62,483 nucleotides of DNA from a virus. Shown in pieces: positions 22,351 to 29,891 of this stretch. Where the stretch lies: the IMG/VR virus record IMGVR_UViG_3300036851_000016, positions 1 through 62,483 of that record; one strand, given 5' to 3'. The notes under the pieces were generated by a model that worked only from the letters and a program-made list of their open reading frames with translations, searched no databases and had not been told where the DNA came from. The position numbers and the translations under genes were made by a program. The stretch's first letter is position 1. Every line of letters begins with the position of its first letter.

Positions 22351-24537
22351 TTATAATGTGGCCGCAGCAGTGATGTTAGTCTTAACTTCAGCTTTACCCT
22401 TCTTTACTTTCTTAACCTGATGTTTCTTGACGATTAAAGCAGCTAAAGCTTTCGCGAAGTCTGTCTCATTCCAACGTGGAACTTTACCCTTGTTCATTAC
22501 AATGTGATAACGTCCACGCTTTTCTTCTACTATCTGGTCTAATTGCTGGTCTATTGTTCCATCAGCCTCAGGCAATGTGATGTTAATAGTCTTAGCAACT
22601 TGACCAATACGTCTAAATCTACCGGGTGTAGCTTGGTCCTCATTCTGTGGATTCCACTGTCTCTCATGAAGGATACTATCTGCGCAGGTTTGCAGGTTTA
22701 ATCCTTCACCACAAGCCAGTGTAGATGCAATCATAATGCAGCGTTTAGTTGCATTAAATTGCTCTTGAATGTCATAACCTTCAGGTCTACCAGTGTGTGC
22801 TGATGTATACTGGAATATCCTGATTCCTTGTGCTTTTAATTCCTGTGCTAATTCATACCAATCAGGATTGGATTCCTTATCAGTATTAATCAGTGCATTG
22901 TGCATCAATTGCCCAACGTCTTTATGATGCACGAATACGACTAATTTCTTATCAGTATCTTCAATAAATTCCTCAATGAATCCTAATGTTGCAGGAATCT
23001 TAGCGAGGCCCGTAATATGACGCATACGAGCCATTTTCGCGAGGATTTCTATACCAGATACCTTATCTTCCTCTCCATTGATTACAAACTCATTATACCA
23101 TTTGACGAAATCCGATACTGAATCATCGTATGTATCTTGACTCAGTTCGTCTAACTGAACTGGCATTCTCATACGATTAATATCAGGAAATTCGTCCATT
23201 ACTTCTTCGTATTCTCTACGAATGATAATGTTTGAGGTATACTCCCTGAACTTCTGTGGGTTTCTAATTCCACCCATCTTACGCTTATTACCCTCATAAT
23301 AATATTCCACCCAATTATCAAGATATGCTTGATTGGAATGGAATTTAATGGGGTCAATAAGATTGAGTGCTGGAAAGAATTCTCCGCCTCTATTCTTCCA
23401 AGGTGTTCCTGATAGTTCTAATACCTTACAATCAGTATTAGCTCCAATCAGTTTTCTAACTTCCTGTGTTCTAGTTGAGTCAACATTCTTAATCTGTTGA
23501 ACTTCATCTAGAATTACTAACTTGAATCCAACCTTAATCAATTTCTCGCGTGGGAATCTACGCAACAGGTCATAAGGTATGATGTATACCTTTAGACCGG
23601 GCATAATGTAATCTTTAGAAGTGGAAATGATTTGTCCAATGAAATCTGGTCCAAGCCATCTAACAGCCTGTTGGAACCATTGGAATTTAATAGCAGACTT
23701 GGTTACAATGAGTGTTGGTGTGTATTTCTTATGATGATATTTGAGAATCGCGAGTCCTTGCACTGTTTTGCCAAGACCCATATCATCAAATATACCTACA
23801 CCTTTTTGCATTGCTAGACCAGTCTCAGCGAATCTAGCACCTATTACTTGGAAGTTGTAGAGTTTGAATTCTCCGCACTTATCACACTGATTCTTAGTCC
23901 AAGTGTGCTTACAATTCTTAACTTCTGGTTTCCAATCATTAGACACCATAGATTCAAATGGTGTGCCCTTAGGTATGACCTTCTTAATGATATGGAAACA
24001 TTCAAGAGTAATCAGTTTAATCTGATTACCTTCTTTATCTACAGACTCAATTGCGAATTTTTCGATTGCAGTTTTACCACACTCAGGGCATTTATCCTGT
24101 AATCTAGTTACCTTGTGTGTGACATTACGCACAACCTGTTCAATAACCTTTTCCTCTACCACAACCTCTACTGTATGCCCACTACGAATAGCATCAATAA
24201 CATGGTCAGGGAGTGTAAGGTTAGAACAAGGTGATGCTACATAGCATCCTAATTCCCTAGCTTTAGTAGCCCATACTTCATTATGACCTTGACCCGGACA
24301 TAATGCGTGAGCTACTTCGTGATAAATTGTATTGACAACATCCTTAACCGGATGAATGTCAATGTGATGGGCATTAAGCATTATGCATTTATCCTTATAC
24401 ATGCATAAGCCTAAGAATGGTAGGTTAGGGTCAGATGTTAATCTAACCTTCCATTCATGTAATCCATTATCATTCAGAACCTTGCGCGTTAAATCAGCCG
24501 CGCCTTTACGGTCCATAATGGTTTCACTGTTAGTCAT
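22351..24537 (-). CDS. SprT-like metalloprotease / zinc ribbon / SNF2 helicase fusion, 728 aa
   Basis: Residues ~1-110 form a SprT-type domain with HEVAH (73-77) and a further ligand H85 in GQGHNEVW. Zinc-ribbon Cys follow (CPEC 150-153; C209, C218, C221). The SNF2 helicase begins ~225: motif I DMGLGKT (252-258), motif II DEVQ (344-347), motif V GEGLNLQT (~610) and motif VI RFRRIGQ (641-647). All key residues are present. SprT/Spartan proteases cut DNA-protein crosslinks and SNF2 motors move on dsDNA, so repair or clearing of proteins from phage DNA is inferred. Confidence 0.85.
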   Translation of the reverse strand: MTNSETIMDRKGAADLTRKVLNDNGLHEWKVRLTSDPNLPFLGLCMYKDKCIMLNAHHIDIHPVKDVVNTIYHEVAHALCPGQGHNEVWATKARELGCYVASPCSNLTLPDHVIDAIRSGHTVEVVVEEKVIEQVVRNVTHKVTRLQDKCPECGKTAIEKFAIESVDKEGNQIKLITLECFHIIKKVIPKGTPFESMVSNDWKPEVKNCKHTWTKNQCDKCGEFKLYNFQVIGARFAETGLAMQKGVGIFDDMGLGKTVQGLAILKYHHKKYTPTLIVTKSAIKFQWFQQAVRWLGPDFIGQIISTSKDYIMPGLKVYIIPYDLLRRFPREKLIKVGFKLVILDEVQQIKNVDSTRTQEVRKLIGANTDCKVLELSGTPWKNRGGEFFPALNLIDPIKFHSNQAYLDNWVEYYYEGNKRKMGGIRNPQKFREYTSNIIIRREYEEVMDEFPDINRMRMPVQLDELSQDTYDDSVSDFVKWYNEFVINGEEDKVSGIEILAKMARMRHITGLAKIPATLGFIEEFIEDTDKKLVVFVHHKDVGQLMHNALINTDKESNPDWYELAQELKAQGIRIFQYTSAHTGRPEGYDIQEQFNATKRCIMIASTLACGEGLNLQTCADSILHERQWNPQNEDQATPGRFRRIGQVAKTINITLPEADGTIDQQLDQIVEEKRGRYHIVMNKGKVPRWNETDFAKALAALIVKKHQVKKVKKGKAEVKTNITAAATL

Positions 24538-24769
24538 TCTTTAATCCTTCAATCAGTGAATTTTCAGTTACAGGATTTTTATTTCCTGAATATGAGTCAC
24601 ACTTCTTACAAATCTCGAAACAATCAGATTGTCCTTTATGTGACATAGCGTAATGGTGAGTGTATTCTTTACAGAATGCACAATAGAACCATCCACCACC
24701 TAACCACATATTAGGATTAACTTCTAATCCTACTTGTTCGAGAAATAGTCGAGAATAGATGATTACCAT
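24530..24769 (-). CDS. Zinc-finger protein, 79 aa
   Basis: ATG 24769 follows GAGG and the upstream stop. CAFC with nearby His (THHYAMSH) and CFEICKKC give two likely zinc sites. It overlaps the SprT-SNF2 start by 8 bases, so the two are probably translated together. Confidence 0.65.
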   Translation of the reverse strand: MVIIYSRLFLEQVGLEVNPNMWLGGGWFYCAFCKEYTHHYAMSHKGQSDCFEICKKCDSYSGNKNPVTENSLIEGLKND

Positions 24770-24770
24770 A

Positions 24771-25550
24771 TTAACCCTCAGATTTAGCTGCTGCGATACT
24801 CTTTTTAATAATCTCAGCGGCAGCCTCAACAGTTACGCCTTTAGCTACAACAATCTGTTGTAACATAAATTCGCTTATGCCTAGTTCAGTTGCATACTTC
24901 TTTAATGCAACCTTATCAATCTTCTTACTAGCGGGTTTTGCGATAGGTGCGAGTTTTGGCTTGGAAGGTTTAATTGCTGATGGATTGTAGTTAATATCAG
25001 CAATCTTGAGTTTTTCACGTTCTTCCTTGCGTAATTCATTTGCAAGGTTATTCATGTAGACTTGAATGCTACGAATTCTATTATTCGCGTCTACAATCTT
25101 TTCTTGTGACTGGAAGATAACATCCTTGAAATGTGATAAATCCTTCAGAAGATGTTCTGCGAGTGCGTAGGGTTTATTGGTAATTTCAGGGTTATCATCG
25201 ATTGTTTTCTTAACATCGATAATCGCCATAGTTCCTGCATTGAATACATCAGTGCGAACTTCTATGGCATCGTTTATCTTGCGAGCTTCATCAAGTAATG
25301 CAGCTTGTGCATTAAATGATTTCTCGCGAGTAACCATCTGACCATTACCGTCATTACCTACAGGTTCGATTTTCAGATTAGATTCGCGCGTCCAACATTC
25401 TGCACACATGAGAATATTACCATATCGGATTTCAACAGGACCGATATTAGGGCAAGTCTCACATTGTGCCTGTTCTGTATGTGCTAACATTGGATACTTG
25501 CACTTAGCACACTTATCAGAGCCAATACCAGCAATGAATGGATGATTCAT
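24771..25550 (-). CDS. Zinc-ribbon plus coiled-coil protein, 259 aa
   Basis: The N-terminus holds CAKC, CETC and CAEC pairs in the first ~55 residues. A long helical/coiled-coil region follows (~75-190), then a Lys/Pro linker (PSKPKLAPIAKPASKK) and a C-terminal helical domain. First large gene of the leftward operon. A DNA-binding replication or regulatory role is plausible given the origin-like region just upstream, but this is inferred. Confidence 0.65.
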   Translation of the reverse strand: MNHPFIAGIGSDKCAKCKYPMLAHTEQAQCETCPNIGPVEIRYGNILMCAECWTRESNLKIEPVGNDGNGQMVTREKSFNAQAALLDEARKINDAIEVRTDVFNAGTMAIIDVKKTIDDNPEITNKPYALAEHLLKDLSHFKDVIFQSQEKIVDANNRIRSIQVYMNNLANELRKEEREKLKIADINYNPSAIKPSKPKLAPIAKPASKKIDKVALKKYATELGISEFMLQQIVVAKGVTVEAAAEIIKKSIAAAKSEG

Positions 25551-25708
25551 TATGCCACCATCCTATCATTAGAATGACGGTAGCACAATCCAATACGCTG
25601 TTCTGCGGGAACTTCTTTAACTGGAAGATTGTTAGGTGTGGTCAGTTTGCGAGGATACTTACGCGCACGCTTGATTTTCTTGCATTTCTCACAATAGAAT
25701 CTTTTCAT
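25550..25708 (-). CDS. Small zinc-finger protein, first gene of leftward operon, 52 aa
   Basis: ATG 25708 has AGGA and GGA upstream; it ends in a TAATG overlap with the next gene. It begins MKRFYCEKCKKIKRARKYPR and ends with CYRH, i.e. CxxC plus Cys/His. As the promoter-proximal gene beside the operator palindromes, it could be an early regulator. Confidence 0.7.
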   Translation of the reverse strand: MKRFYCEKCKKIKRARKYPRKLTTPNNLPVKEVPAEQRIGLCYRHSNDRMVA

Positions 25709-25742
25709 TGTATTCCGTCCTTTCGGAACTAGGAATTAATAT

Positions 25743-25829
25743 TATGTCCACTTATTTGGACATACACTTGGCACACTACATACTGCAAGACTCAGACCAA
25801 CTACTAATAGTGTCCACTTTTGAGGACAC
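25743..25829. promoter_or_regulatory. Two related operator-like palindromes
   Basis: TATGTCCA-cttatt-TGGACATA (25743-25764, perfect) and GTGTCC-acttttga-GGACAC (25810-25829, perfect) share TGTCCACTT. Their centres are 66 bp apart, upstream of the first leftward gene. They look like binding sites of a dimeric repressor or activator controlling the operon. Confidence 0.6.
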
Positions 25830-25860
25830 CACAAGCTGTAGTGTATGATTACAGTTTTGT

Positions 25861-25912
25861 TGTGGTATTTTTACCTCATGTGTGGTAATTTTACTACAGC
25901 ATTTTTACCACA
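25861..25912. repeat. Three TGTGGTA iterons
   Basis: TGTGGTATTTTTACC at 25861 and TGTGGTAATTTTACTACA at 25881 are direct repeats 20 bp apart (two helical turns). A third, inverted copy ends at 25912 (TGTGGTAAAAATGC on the minus strand). They are likely protein-binding sites next to the origin-like dyad. Confidence 0.65.
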
Positions 25913-26006
25913 GCGAATGGAAGGCGAAGATAATATTATAGTTTCGCTTTCTCACACTTATAATTCATTACCCTTATCAGAGTTATATTATTTTCACTTC
26001 CGACCT

Positions 26007-26061
26007 GATTCTAAGCAGATTCTAACCACATTCTAAGCGGATTCTAAGCGGTTTCCAACCA
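26007..26061 (+). repeat. Left 11-bp repeat array (five units)
   Basis: Five tandem 11-mers, consensus GATTCTAAGCG, the last one degenerate (GTTTCCAACCA). The period is about one helical turn, so all sites face the same side of the DNA, as expected for cooperative initiator binding. Confidence 0.85.
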
Positions 26062-26351
26062 ACTTTTTCGGCCTAAGTCGCTCTGCCTGAGTCACTTAGC
26101 CTTACCCCTAAGAGAGAGGGGGAGGGTGCCTATAACACTCAGACCGTCCTATGCAGGTGACACTATGTAGGGGTAGGGTTATATTATTATATATTATTAA
26201 AAAAAAAAAAAAAATAAAAAGAGAATACCTAAACCCACCTGAGCGGAAGTGTCCTCAGTCTAGGACGGTCTAACTCCCATAGGCAGGGGGGGACTCTCTG
26301 AGAGGGGTAGAGCTAAGTCTATGTCAGAGAGTCACTTAGGCCGAAATCGTC

Positions 26352-26406
26352 GGATAGAAACAGGTTAGAAACCGTATAGAACACGGATAGAAACTGGATA
26401 GAATCC
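26352..26406 (-). repeat. Right 11-bp repeat array (five units, inverted)
   Basis: Five tandem 11-mers, consensus GGATAGAAACN, which are the reverse complement type of the left array (TTCTA core). Same length (55 bp) and same distance from the dyad axis as the left array. Confidence 0.85.
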
Positions 26407-26433
26407 GGTAATTTGGGGTAATATTATTATATC

Positions 26434-26462
26434 TTGTCAATATTTTTTCGCAGACTTATACT
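26434..26462 (+). promoter_or_regulatory. Sigma70-like promoter candidate, rightward
   Basis: TTGTCA (26434) - 17 bases - TATACT (26457). It lies just outside the right repeat array and would transcribe antisense to the two small leftward genes, or supply an origin transcript. Confidence 0.45.
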
Positions 26463-26560
26463 CTAGCGAAAGTGTTTTGACTAATATTGTTGTTGGATTA
26501 GGGAAAAGAGACTTCGCGCACGCGCGAACGATAACTGTTGGATTAGTGAATAGGGGAAAT

Positions 26561-26581
26561 GAGGGGGATTATCTCCCCCTC
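26561..26581 (-). terminator. Hairpin overlapping the stop of the 57-aa gene
   Basis: GAGGGGGA-ttatc-TCCCCCTC, 8-bp GC-rich stem and 5-base loop; the stop codon lies in the loop. The following minus-strand sequence is only weakly T-rich (ATTTCC), so termination is plausible but not certain. It would insulate the origin region from the leftward unit at 27142. Confidence 0.5.
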
Positions 26582-26742
26582 CGAATCTTGTAGTGTTTCT
26601 TGCAGTATTCAGACCATCCCTTTAATCCATAATTACGGATGGCGTCTAATTCTCCTGATGTAGTGAGAGTCATATCCTGAGACTTTTTCATCGCGAGTAA
26701 TTGCGATAGTCTCAATTCCATTTGCGCCTGAGTTTTATCCAT
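26569..26742 (-). CDS. Small protein, 57 aa
   Basis: AGGAG precedes ATG 26742. The protein is an N-terminal helix (KTQAQMELRLSQLLAMKKSQ) with a Trp/Tyr-rich basic end (GLKGWSEYCKKHYKIRRGR). Second gene of the short leftward unit starting at the TTGACA promoter. Function unknown. Confidence 0.6.
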   Translation of the reverse strand: MDKTQAQMELRLSQLLAMKKSQDMTLTTSGELDAIRNYGLKGWSEYCKKHYKIRRGR

Positions 26743-26797
26743 AGTTTCTCCTGTTAGTTAGTGAGGGGTAAGTTTGCAGTCCTTACCCCTCAGATTG

Positions 26798-27142
26798 TTA
26801 CGCCTGCGACGCTGCGAGCAATGCCTCAACCTGCTTACGTGCAGTTTCCTCTGAGACACCAAGGCGGATATAGTCGCGGACCATACGCTCCTTAATATCT
26901 TCCGGGGAAACTTCCGACGGACGATACGGAAGCAATGCGGCCTGATAGGCATTACTACGCGCGTTAGCCTTCAGGTTATCGTTAACCATATTAACGATAT
27001 TCCACTTTTTCTCAGTAATCACTGAGAGTGCTTCCGCCTCACTTGATACCTGAGGATAATCGAAAGTCTTTTCGATTTTCTCTCCGGCCTGAGGATGACC
27101 GTCCGGGACTGCGAAACTGAATTTTCCTACTAGTGTCTGCAT
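26798..27142 (-). CDS. Early small protein, 114 aa
   Basis: AAAGGAG precedes ATG 27142. It begins MQTLVGKFSFAVPDGHPQAG, followed by helices with charged residues. It lies next to a consensus-like leftward promoter, separate from the main leftward operon, so probably an immediate-early gene. Base composition is more GC-rich than its surroundings. Family not recognised. Confidence 0.7.
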   Translation of the reverse strand: MQTLVGKFSFAVPDGHPQAGEKIEKTFDYPQVSSEAEALSVITEKKWNIVNMVNDNLKANARSNAYQAALLPYRPSEVSPEDIKERMVRDYIRLGVSEETARKQVEALLAASQA

Positions 27143-27182
27143 TGTGTCTCCTTTCGGGGAATGGCTACCCCATCTGAGAAAC

Positions 27183-27211
27183 AGTCTACCACGATACGCC
27201 GAAATTGTCAA
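27183..27211 (-). promoter_or_regulatory. Strong sigma70-like promoter, leftward
   Basis: On the minus strand TTGACA (27211-27206), 17-base spacer, TAGACT (27188-27183). A perfect -35 box and ideal spacing, ~40 bases upstream of the ribosome-binding site of the gene at 27142. It implies that host RNA polymerase transcribes the early genes. Confidence 0.75.
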
Positions 27212-27389
27212 GCTATTTTTTCGGTGTTTTCTCCTTTCCCTTTCCGCCGAGTTTCGCGAGTAGTTCAGCGTATCGCGTGTCTGTCATGACCATACATAAA
27301 GCATAAGCCATACCACTAGCGAACCTATAATATTATAACGCTAAGTCCTTTGTTATCAACAACTTACCTTTATGTAACCATCCTAATTA

Positions 27390-27418
27390 TGACAATGATT
27401 GTCAAGAGTCATGACAAT
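27390..27418. promoter_or_regulatory. ATTGTCA/TGACAAT operator cluster
   Basis: TGACAAT at 27390 and 27412 and ATTGTCA at 27398. The first two form the perfect palindrome GACAATGATTGTC. Probably binding sites of a regulator; the cognate protein is unknown. Confidence 0.5.
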
Positions 27419-27605
27419 AAACGGCAACTTGTTTAGAATCAATAGTTTACAGGTGACATTTATTGTTATGTACCATACCGGTACACCCCTCTGTAGCTGG
27501 TCCCATCTTGGCATGAAAATTGCGGCCCATCACAATCACACATCTTAGGAAATAATTATTAAACCCAAAAATAAAAGGGACTCCTACATGGAACAAGTCC
27601 TGAAG

Positions 27606-27665
27606 TGTATATAGAAATATAATATTATCTGATTGGAATGGTCCCATCTGAGCATTCTATATACA
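27606..27665. repeat. 10-bp perfect inverted repeat
   Basis: TGTATATAGA (27606-27615) and TCTATATACA (27656-27665) flank 40 bases that include a copy of TGGTCCCATCT. Could form a long-loop hairpin or bind a dimer. Function unknown. Confidence 0.5.
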
Positions 27666-27859
27666 GATAGAGGATACCCCGATAATAGCTATTAGGCTGT
27701 CTCTGGTGGACGAACGGAAGCGAGGCAGTATCGGAGGTCGTTTTTTGGTTTGCGTGGCTCAGCGAGGCTCTAATACGGTCCTAGAGGGTATTCTGAAATG
27801 ACGAACGAAAAGCGAAAATACGATTATTAATTTCCTAATATTATATACAAAAAGAAAAC

Positions 27860-27888
27860 TTGACTTTCAGTTCCACATATGGTAGCTT
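27860..27888 (+). promoter_or_regulatory. Weak rightward promoter candidate for the late operon
   Basis: TTGACT (27860) - 17 bases - TAGCTT (27883), ~95 bases before the first rightward gene. The -10 is poor, which would fit activation by a phage factor. A perfect palindrome CTAATATTAG lies downstream. Confidence 0.4.
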
Positions 27889-27980
27889 GTGTCGGTCGGA
27901 CTACTATTAGTGGACTGAAATTCCACCTAATATTAGTCTAGTTATAGTCGAGGAAGCCAGAATCGGAGAAGGAGAACAGT

Positions 27981-28208
27981 ATGCCAGTTAATCTCACAAT
28001 CACTGCTAAGTCTGGTCCAGACAAGCAGAATACTGCTGCCGTATTTACAGGTAAGCCTGGTATTCTGTTTCTTCCAGACAGAAAGATTCTTCAACTGTTT
28101 GATGGTGGAGATACTAATTCTCCTCCTATTAAGGATTTCGATTTGACTGGTGTTACCACTGTTACTTGCACTATCACTGGTAACACTTACGCATTTACTA
28201 TTTCCTAA
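27981..28208 (+). CDS. Small beta-sandwich-like protein, first late gene, 75 aa
   Basis: AAGGAG precedes ATG 27981. Thr/Val-rich strands (TTVTCTITGNTYAFTIS at the end) suggest a small Ig-like or decoration fold. First gene after the control region. No homologue in the B part of the window. Function unknown. Confidence 0.65.
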   Translation: MPVNLTITAKSGPDKQNTAAVFTGKPGILFLPDRKILQLFDGGDTNSPPIKDFDLTGVTTVTCTITGNTYAFTIS

Positions 28209-28246
28209 TTAAGTAGAATTGTAAACCTTAACATAGGAGATGTGAA

Positions 28247-28474
28247 ATGCCAGACCCTGTTCCGCCTGTTTCATCATCTACTCCTGTTACTGCATCTGCT
28301 AGTACAAAGACTACAGTGGATGTAGTAGCTGCGAGGAAGAAAGCTGATGAGAATGTCCAGCATAAACAGGATGCTCTCAAGAAAGCTAATGAAGCTGTTG
28401 CGCGTGCTCATGCAGAATTAATGCAGGCACAAAAAGAAGCAGCAGAATTTCCGGAAATTAAACCAGTAATATGA
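28247..28474 (+). CDS. Ala/Lys-rich coiled-coil protein, 75 aa
   Basis: AGGAG precedes the start. A disordered Pro/Ser/Thr N-terminus is followed by a continuous charged helix (ENVQHKQDALKKANEAVARA). The stop overlaps the next ATG. Possibly a scaffold or virion-internal component; unknown. Confidence 0.6.
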   Translation: MPDPVPPVSSSTPVTASASTKTTVDVVAARKKADENVQHKQDALKKANEAVARAHAELMQAQKEAAEFPEIKPVI

Positions 28475-28593
28475 AATGGATTCAGTGGATAGTAATCGTT
28501 GGTTCAATAGCGTTTATTATCCACTGTCCAATCCTAAAATCTTGGTTTGGCTTTCGTAAACCGCGTGGTCATAATGGAAGGTGGTTTACTTAA
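28471..28593 (+). CDS. Tiny membrane peptide, 40 aa
   Basis: ATGA overlap at its start and TAATG at its end support coding. It begins with a hydrophobic helix (IQWIVIVGSIAFIIHCPIL) followed by a basic tail (FRKPRGHNGRW). Too small for routine calling. May be a membrane-acting peptide of the late operon. Confidence 0.6.
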   Translation: MKWIQWIVIVGSIAFIIHCPILKSWFGFRKPRGHNGRWFT

Positions 28594-28781
28594 TGGCTAA
28601 GAAAAGAAAACCTCAAGATGCTACGATAAGAAATGTTCGTGCATCTAATAGACGAAGTAGTGATTTACTACTTAGACTACATGACCTTTCAACAAAGGTA
28701 AATGATATTCACAAACTAATTCTTGAACTGCAAGCTGATATGCAGAAACTGAAACCTCAAACGGAACGTCGTAAAAGGTAA
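28593..28781 (+). CDS. Basic coiled-coil protein, 62 aa
   Basis: ATG 28593 sits in the TAATG overlap; an upstream GTG start is less likely. The N-terminus is very basic (AKKRKPQDATIRNVRASNRR), then a leucine heptad helix (LLLRLHDLSTKVNDIHKLIL). DNA or RNA binding is possible. Unknown. Confidence 0.6.
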   Translation: MAKKRKPQDATIRNVRASNRRSSDLLLRLHDLSTKVNDIHKLILELQADMQKLKPQTERRKR

Positions 28782-28786
28782 ATACA

Positions 28787-29377
28787 ATGCCAATGGGAAT
28801 AGTTTCGGATAAAGAGTTTGATTCTGAATTGTCCAACGCAACTGGACAGAAGATACGTGAGGAATCAAACTCTACTCCGAAACCTCAACCAGTAACAGGC
28901 GAAGTATTAGACATGCCATCCAAAGGTAGAGGAAATGGTAATGTCGAAGTTCCAAATGGTTTGCGAAGGGTAATAGGTGCAACTGCTATTGAGGAAGGTA
29001 GAGATTCAGCATTAGACCTAGCTAAACAGTTTGGAATCTCCCCCTCATCAGTAGGCGCTTATACTTCTGGTGCCACAAGCACAGCATCTTATGAAGATAA
29101 GCCTAATCAAGATGTAATCAAATCAACTAAAGATAGAATTGGTAAAGTGGCGCGAGGCAAACTCATGAAAGCCTTGCGACATATTACTGATGATAAACTA
29201 CAAGAGGCTAAAGTAGGGGAAATCGCTGCCGTAGCGAAACAAATGTCTGGTGTTATTAAAGACATGGAACCTGAACAGCCTAAAGATAATAGTAATAGTG
29301 GTGGCCCCACCTTCATTTTTTACAGCCCACACTTTAGAAAAGAAGAAAATTTCGAGGTTGTATATGCGAAGGATTAA
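28787..29377 (+). CDS. Putative terminase small subunit, 196 aa
   Basis: AAGG upstream. The middle holds an HTH-like region (SALDLAKQFGISPSSVGAY), then helices with KLMKALRHITDDKLQEAKVG and EIAAVAKQMSGVIKDMEP, the pattern of phage TerS oligomerisation domains. It lies ~900 bases upstream of TerL with only small genes between. It would recognise the packaging site; that site is not identified. Confidence 0.65.
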   Translation: MPMGIVSDKEFDSELSNATGQKIREESNSTPKPQPVTGEVLDMPSKGRGNGNVEVPNGLRRVIGATAIEEGRDSALDLAKQFGISPSSVGAYTSGATSTASYEDKPNQDVIKSTKDRIGKVARGKLMKALRHITDDKLQEAKVGEIAAVAKQMSGVIKDMEPEQPKDNSNSGGPTFIFYSPHFRKEENFEVVYAKD

Positions 29378-29380
29378 CCA

Positions 29381-29632
29381 ATGGGACCATTTTCTTGGGC
29401 TGCTTTAGGAGTATTACTATCTTTCTCCGTTTTTCTATCAACTGTAATTTTTAAGATGGGTCAACTATCTGCTAGAGTTGAAGCATTAGAAAAATGGAGA
29501 TGGACTATGCGTGATGATATGCGTGAAATTTCAGATATTCTTACTAATATGAAATCTGAAATGGAAAGACTCTCCACTCTAATAGAGGAGAGAACAGAAC
29601 GTAGAGATTGGGCGACGAGGAAACAATCATGA
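29381..29632 (+). CDS. Single-pass membrane coiled-coil protein, 83 aa
   Basis: AAGGA precedes the start. An N-terminal membrane helix (WAALGVLLSFSVFLSTVIF) is followed by a charged coiled coil (EISDILTNMKSEMERLSTLI). The topology resembles inner-membrane spanins or tail-anchored virion proteins; neither can be proven. ATGA overlap with the next gene. Confidence 0.6.
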   Translation: MGPFSWAALGVLLSFSVFLSTVIFKMGQLSARVEALEKWRWTMRDDMREISDILTNMKSEMERLSTLIEERTERRDWATRKQS

Positions 29633-29883
29633 CAGTTCCATACAAAACTCTTCTCTCTATTGGTTATGTTCAACCAATGATTCAGAATCAGATATACGCA
29701 TTACCATCTTCACGCTGTCTGTTATTCTGTGATACAGCCGCAGCTACATTCGAGCAATCCACAACCGAAGCATTCACATTAGCAGTAGCATTAACACCAG
29801 ATGCTAATGAACAGATTGAAGTAGGTGGTGGATTCATTCGTTGCACATCAGGTGATGTGAACGTAAAACTCAGTAAACTCTAG
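29629..29883 (+). CDS. Small beta-rich virion protein, 84 aa
   Basis: ATG 29629 (ATGA overlap with the upstream gene) was preferred to the in-frame start at 29608. The protein has strands with Ala/Thr-rich turns (TEAFTLAVALTPDANEQIEV) and ends CTSGDVNVKLSKL, like a small capsid-decoration protein. Function inferred only from location. Confidence 0.6.
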   Translation: MTVPYKTLLSIGYVQPMIQNQIYALPSSRCLLFCDTAAATFEQSTTEAFTLAVALTPDANEQIEVGGGFIRCTSGDVNVKLSKL

Positions 29884-29891
29884 AGGTAATT

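Larger units (their letters stand above)
26007..26406. other. Candidate replication origin: 400-bp dyad with phased 11-bp repeat arrays
   Basis: The left arm (26007-26151) and the complement of the right arm (26261-26405) align without gaps and match at 100 of 145 positions by hand count; the axis falls at 26206, inside an A16 tract (26199-26214). Each arm ends outward in five 11-bp repeats, inverted relative to each other. The centre is AT-rich. Position between divergent gene blocks, repeat phasing and an easily melted core all fit a bidirectional origin. Confidence 0.75.
25709..26568. other. Non-coding control region, left part (origin region)
   Basis: About 860 bases without a convincing gene. 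It contains two operator-like palindromes (25743-25829), three TGTGGTA repeats (25861-25912), the large dyad with 11-bp repeat arrays (26007-26406) and a rightward promoter candidate (26434-26462). Low-complexity AT runs and G-rich blocks make it unlike the coding DNA. Confidence 0.85.
27143..27980. other. Non-coding control region, right part
   Basis: About 840 bases without a credible gene. It holds the leftward promoter (27183-27211), an ATTGTCA palindrome cluster (27390-27418), an 11-bp direct repeat TGGTCCCATCT at 27498 and 27639, a 10-bp inverted repeat (27606-27665), a single DnaA-box-like TTATCAACA (27353), and a weak rightward promoter candidate before the late genes. Confidence 0.75.

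Noticed and set aside
25361-25375. tRNA T-loop-like GGTTCGATT
   Set aside because: No cloverleaf can be folded around it and it is inside a coding gene; no tRNA was found elsewhere.
26199-26214. A16 tract as an assembly error
   Set aside because: Its centre coincides with the symmetry axis of the flanking arms, so a real element is likelier, although the exact number of A's is uncertain.
26007-26406. CRISPR array (evenly spaced short repeats)
   Set aside because: Repeats are 11 bp with no spacers and form an inverted pair of arrays around an AT-rich axis; no cas genes. Origin-type iterons fit better.
27447-27647. 66-residue minus-strand frame in the control region
   Set aside because: No ribosome-binding site, composition unlike a protein, lies across inverted repeats and promoter-like DNA, and no neighbour overlap.
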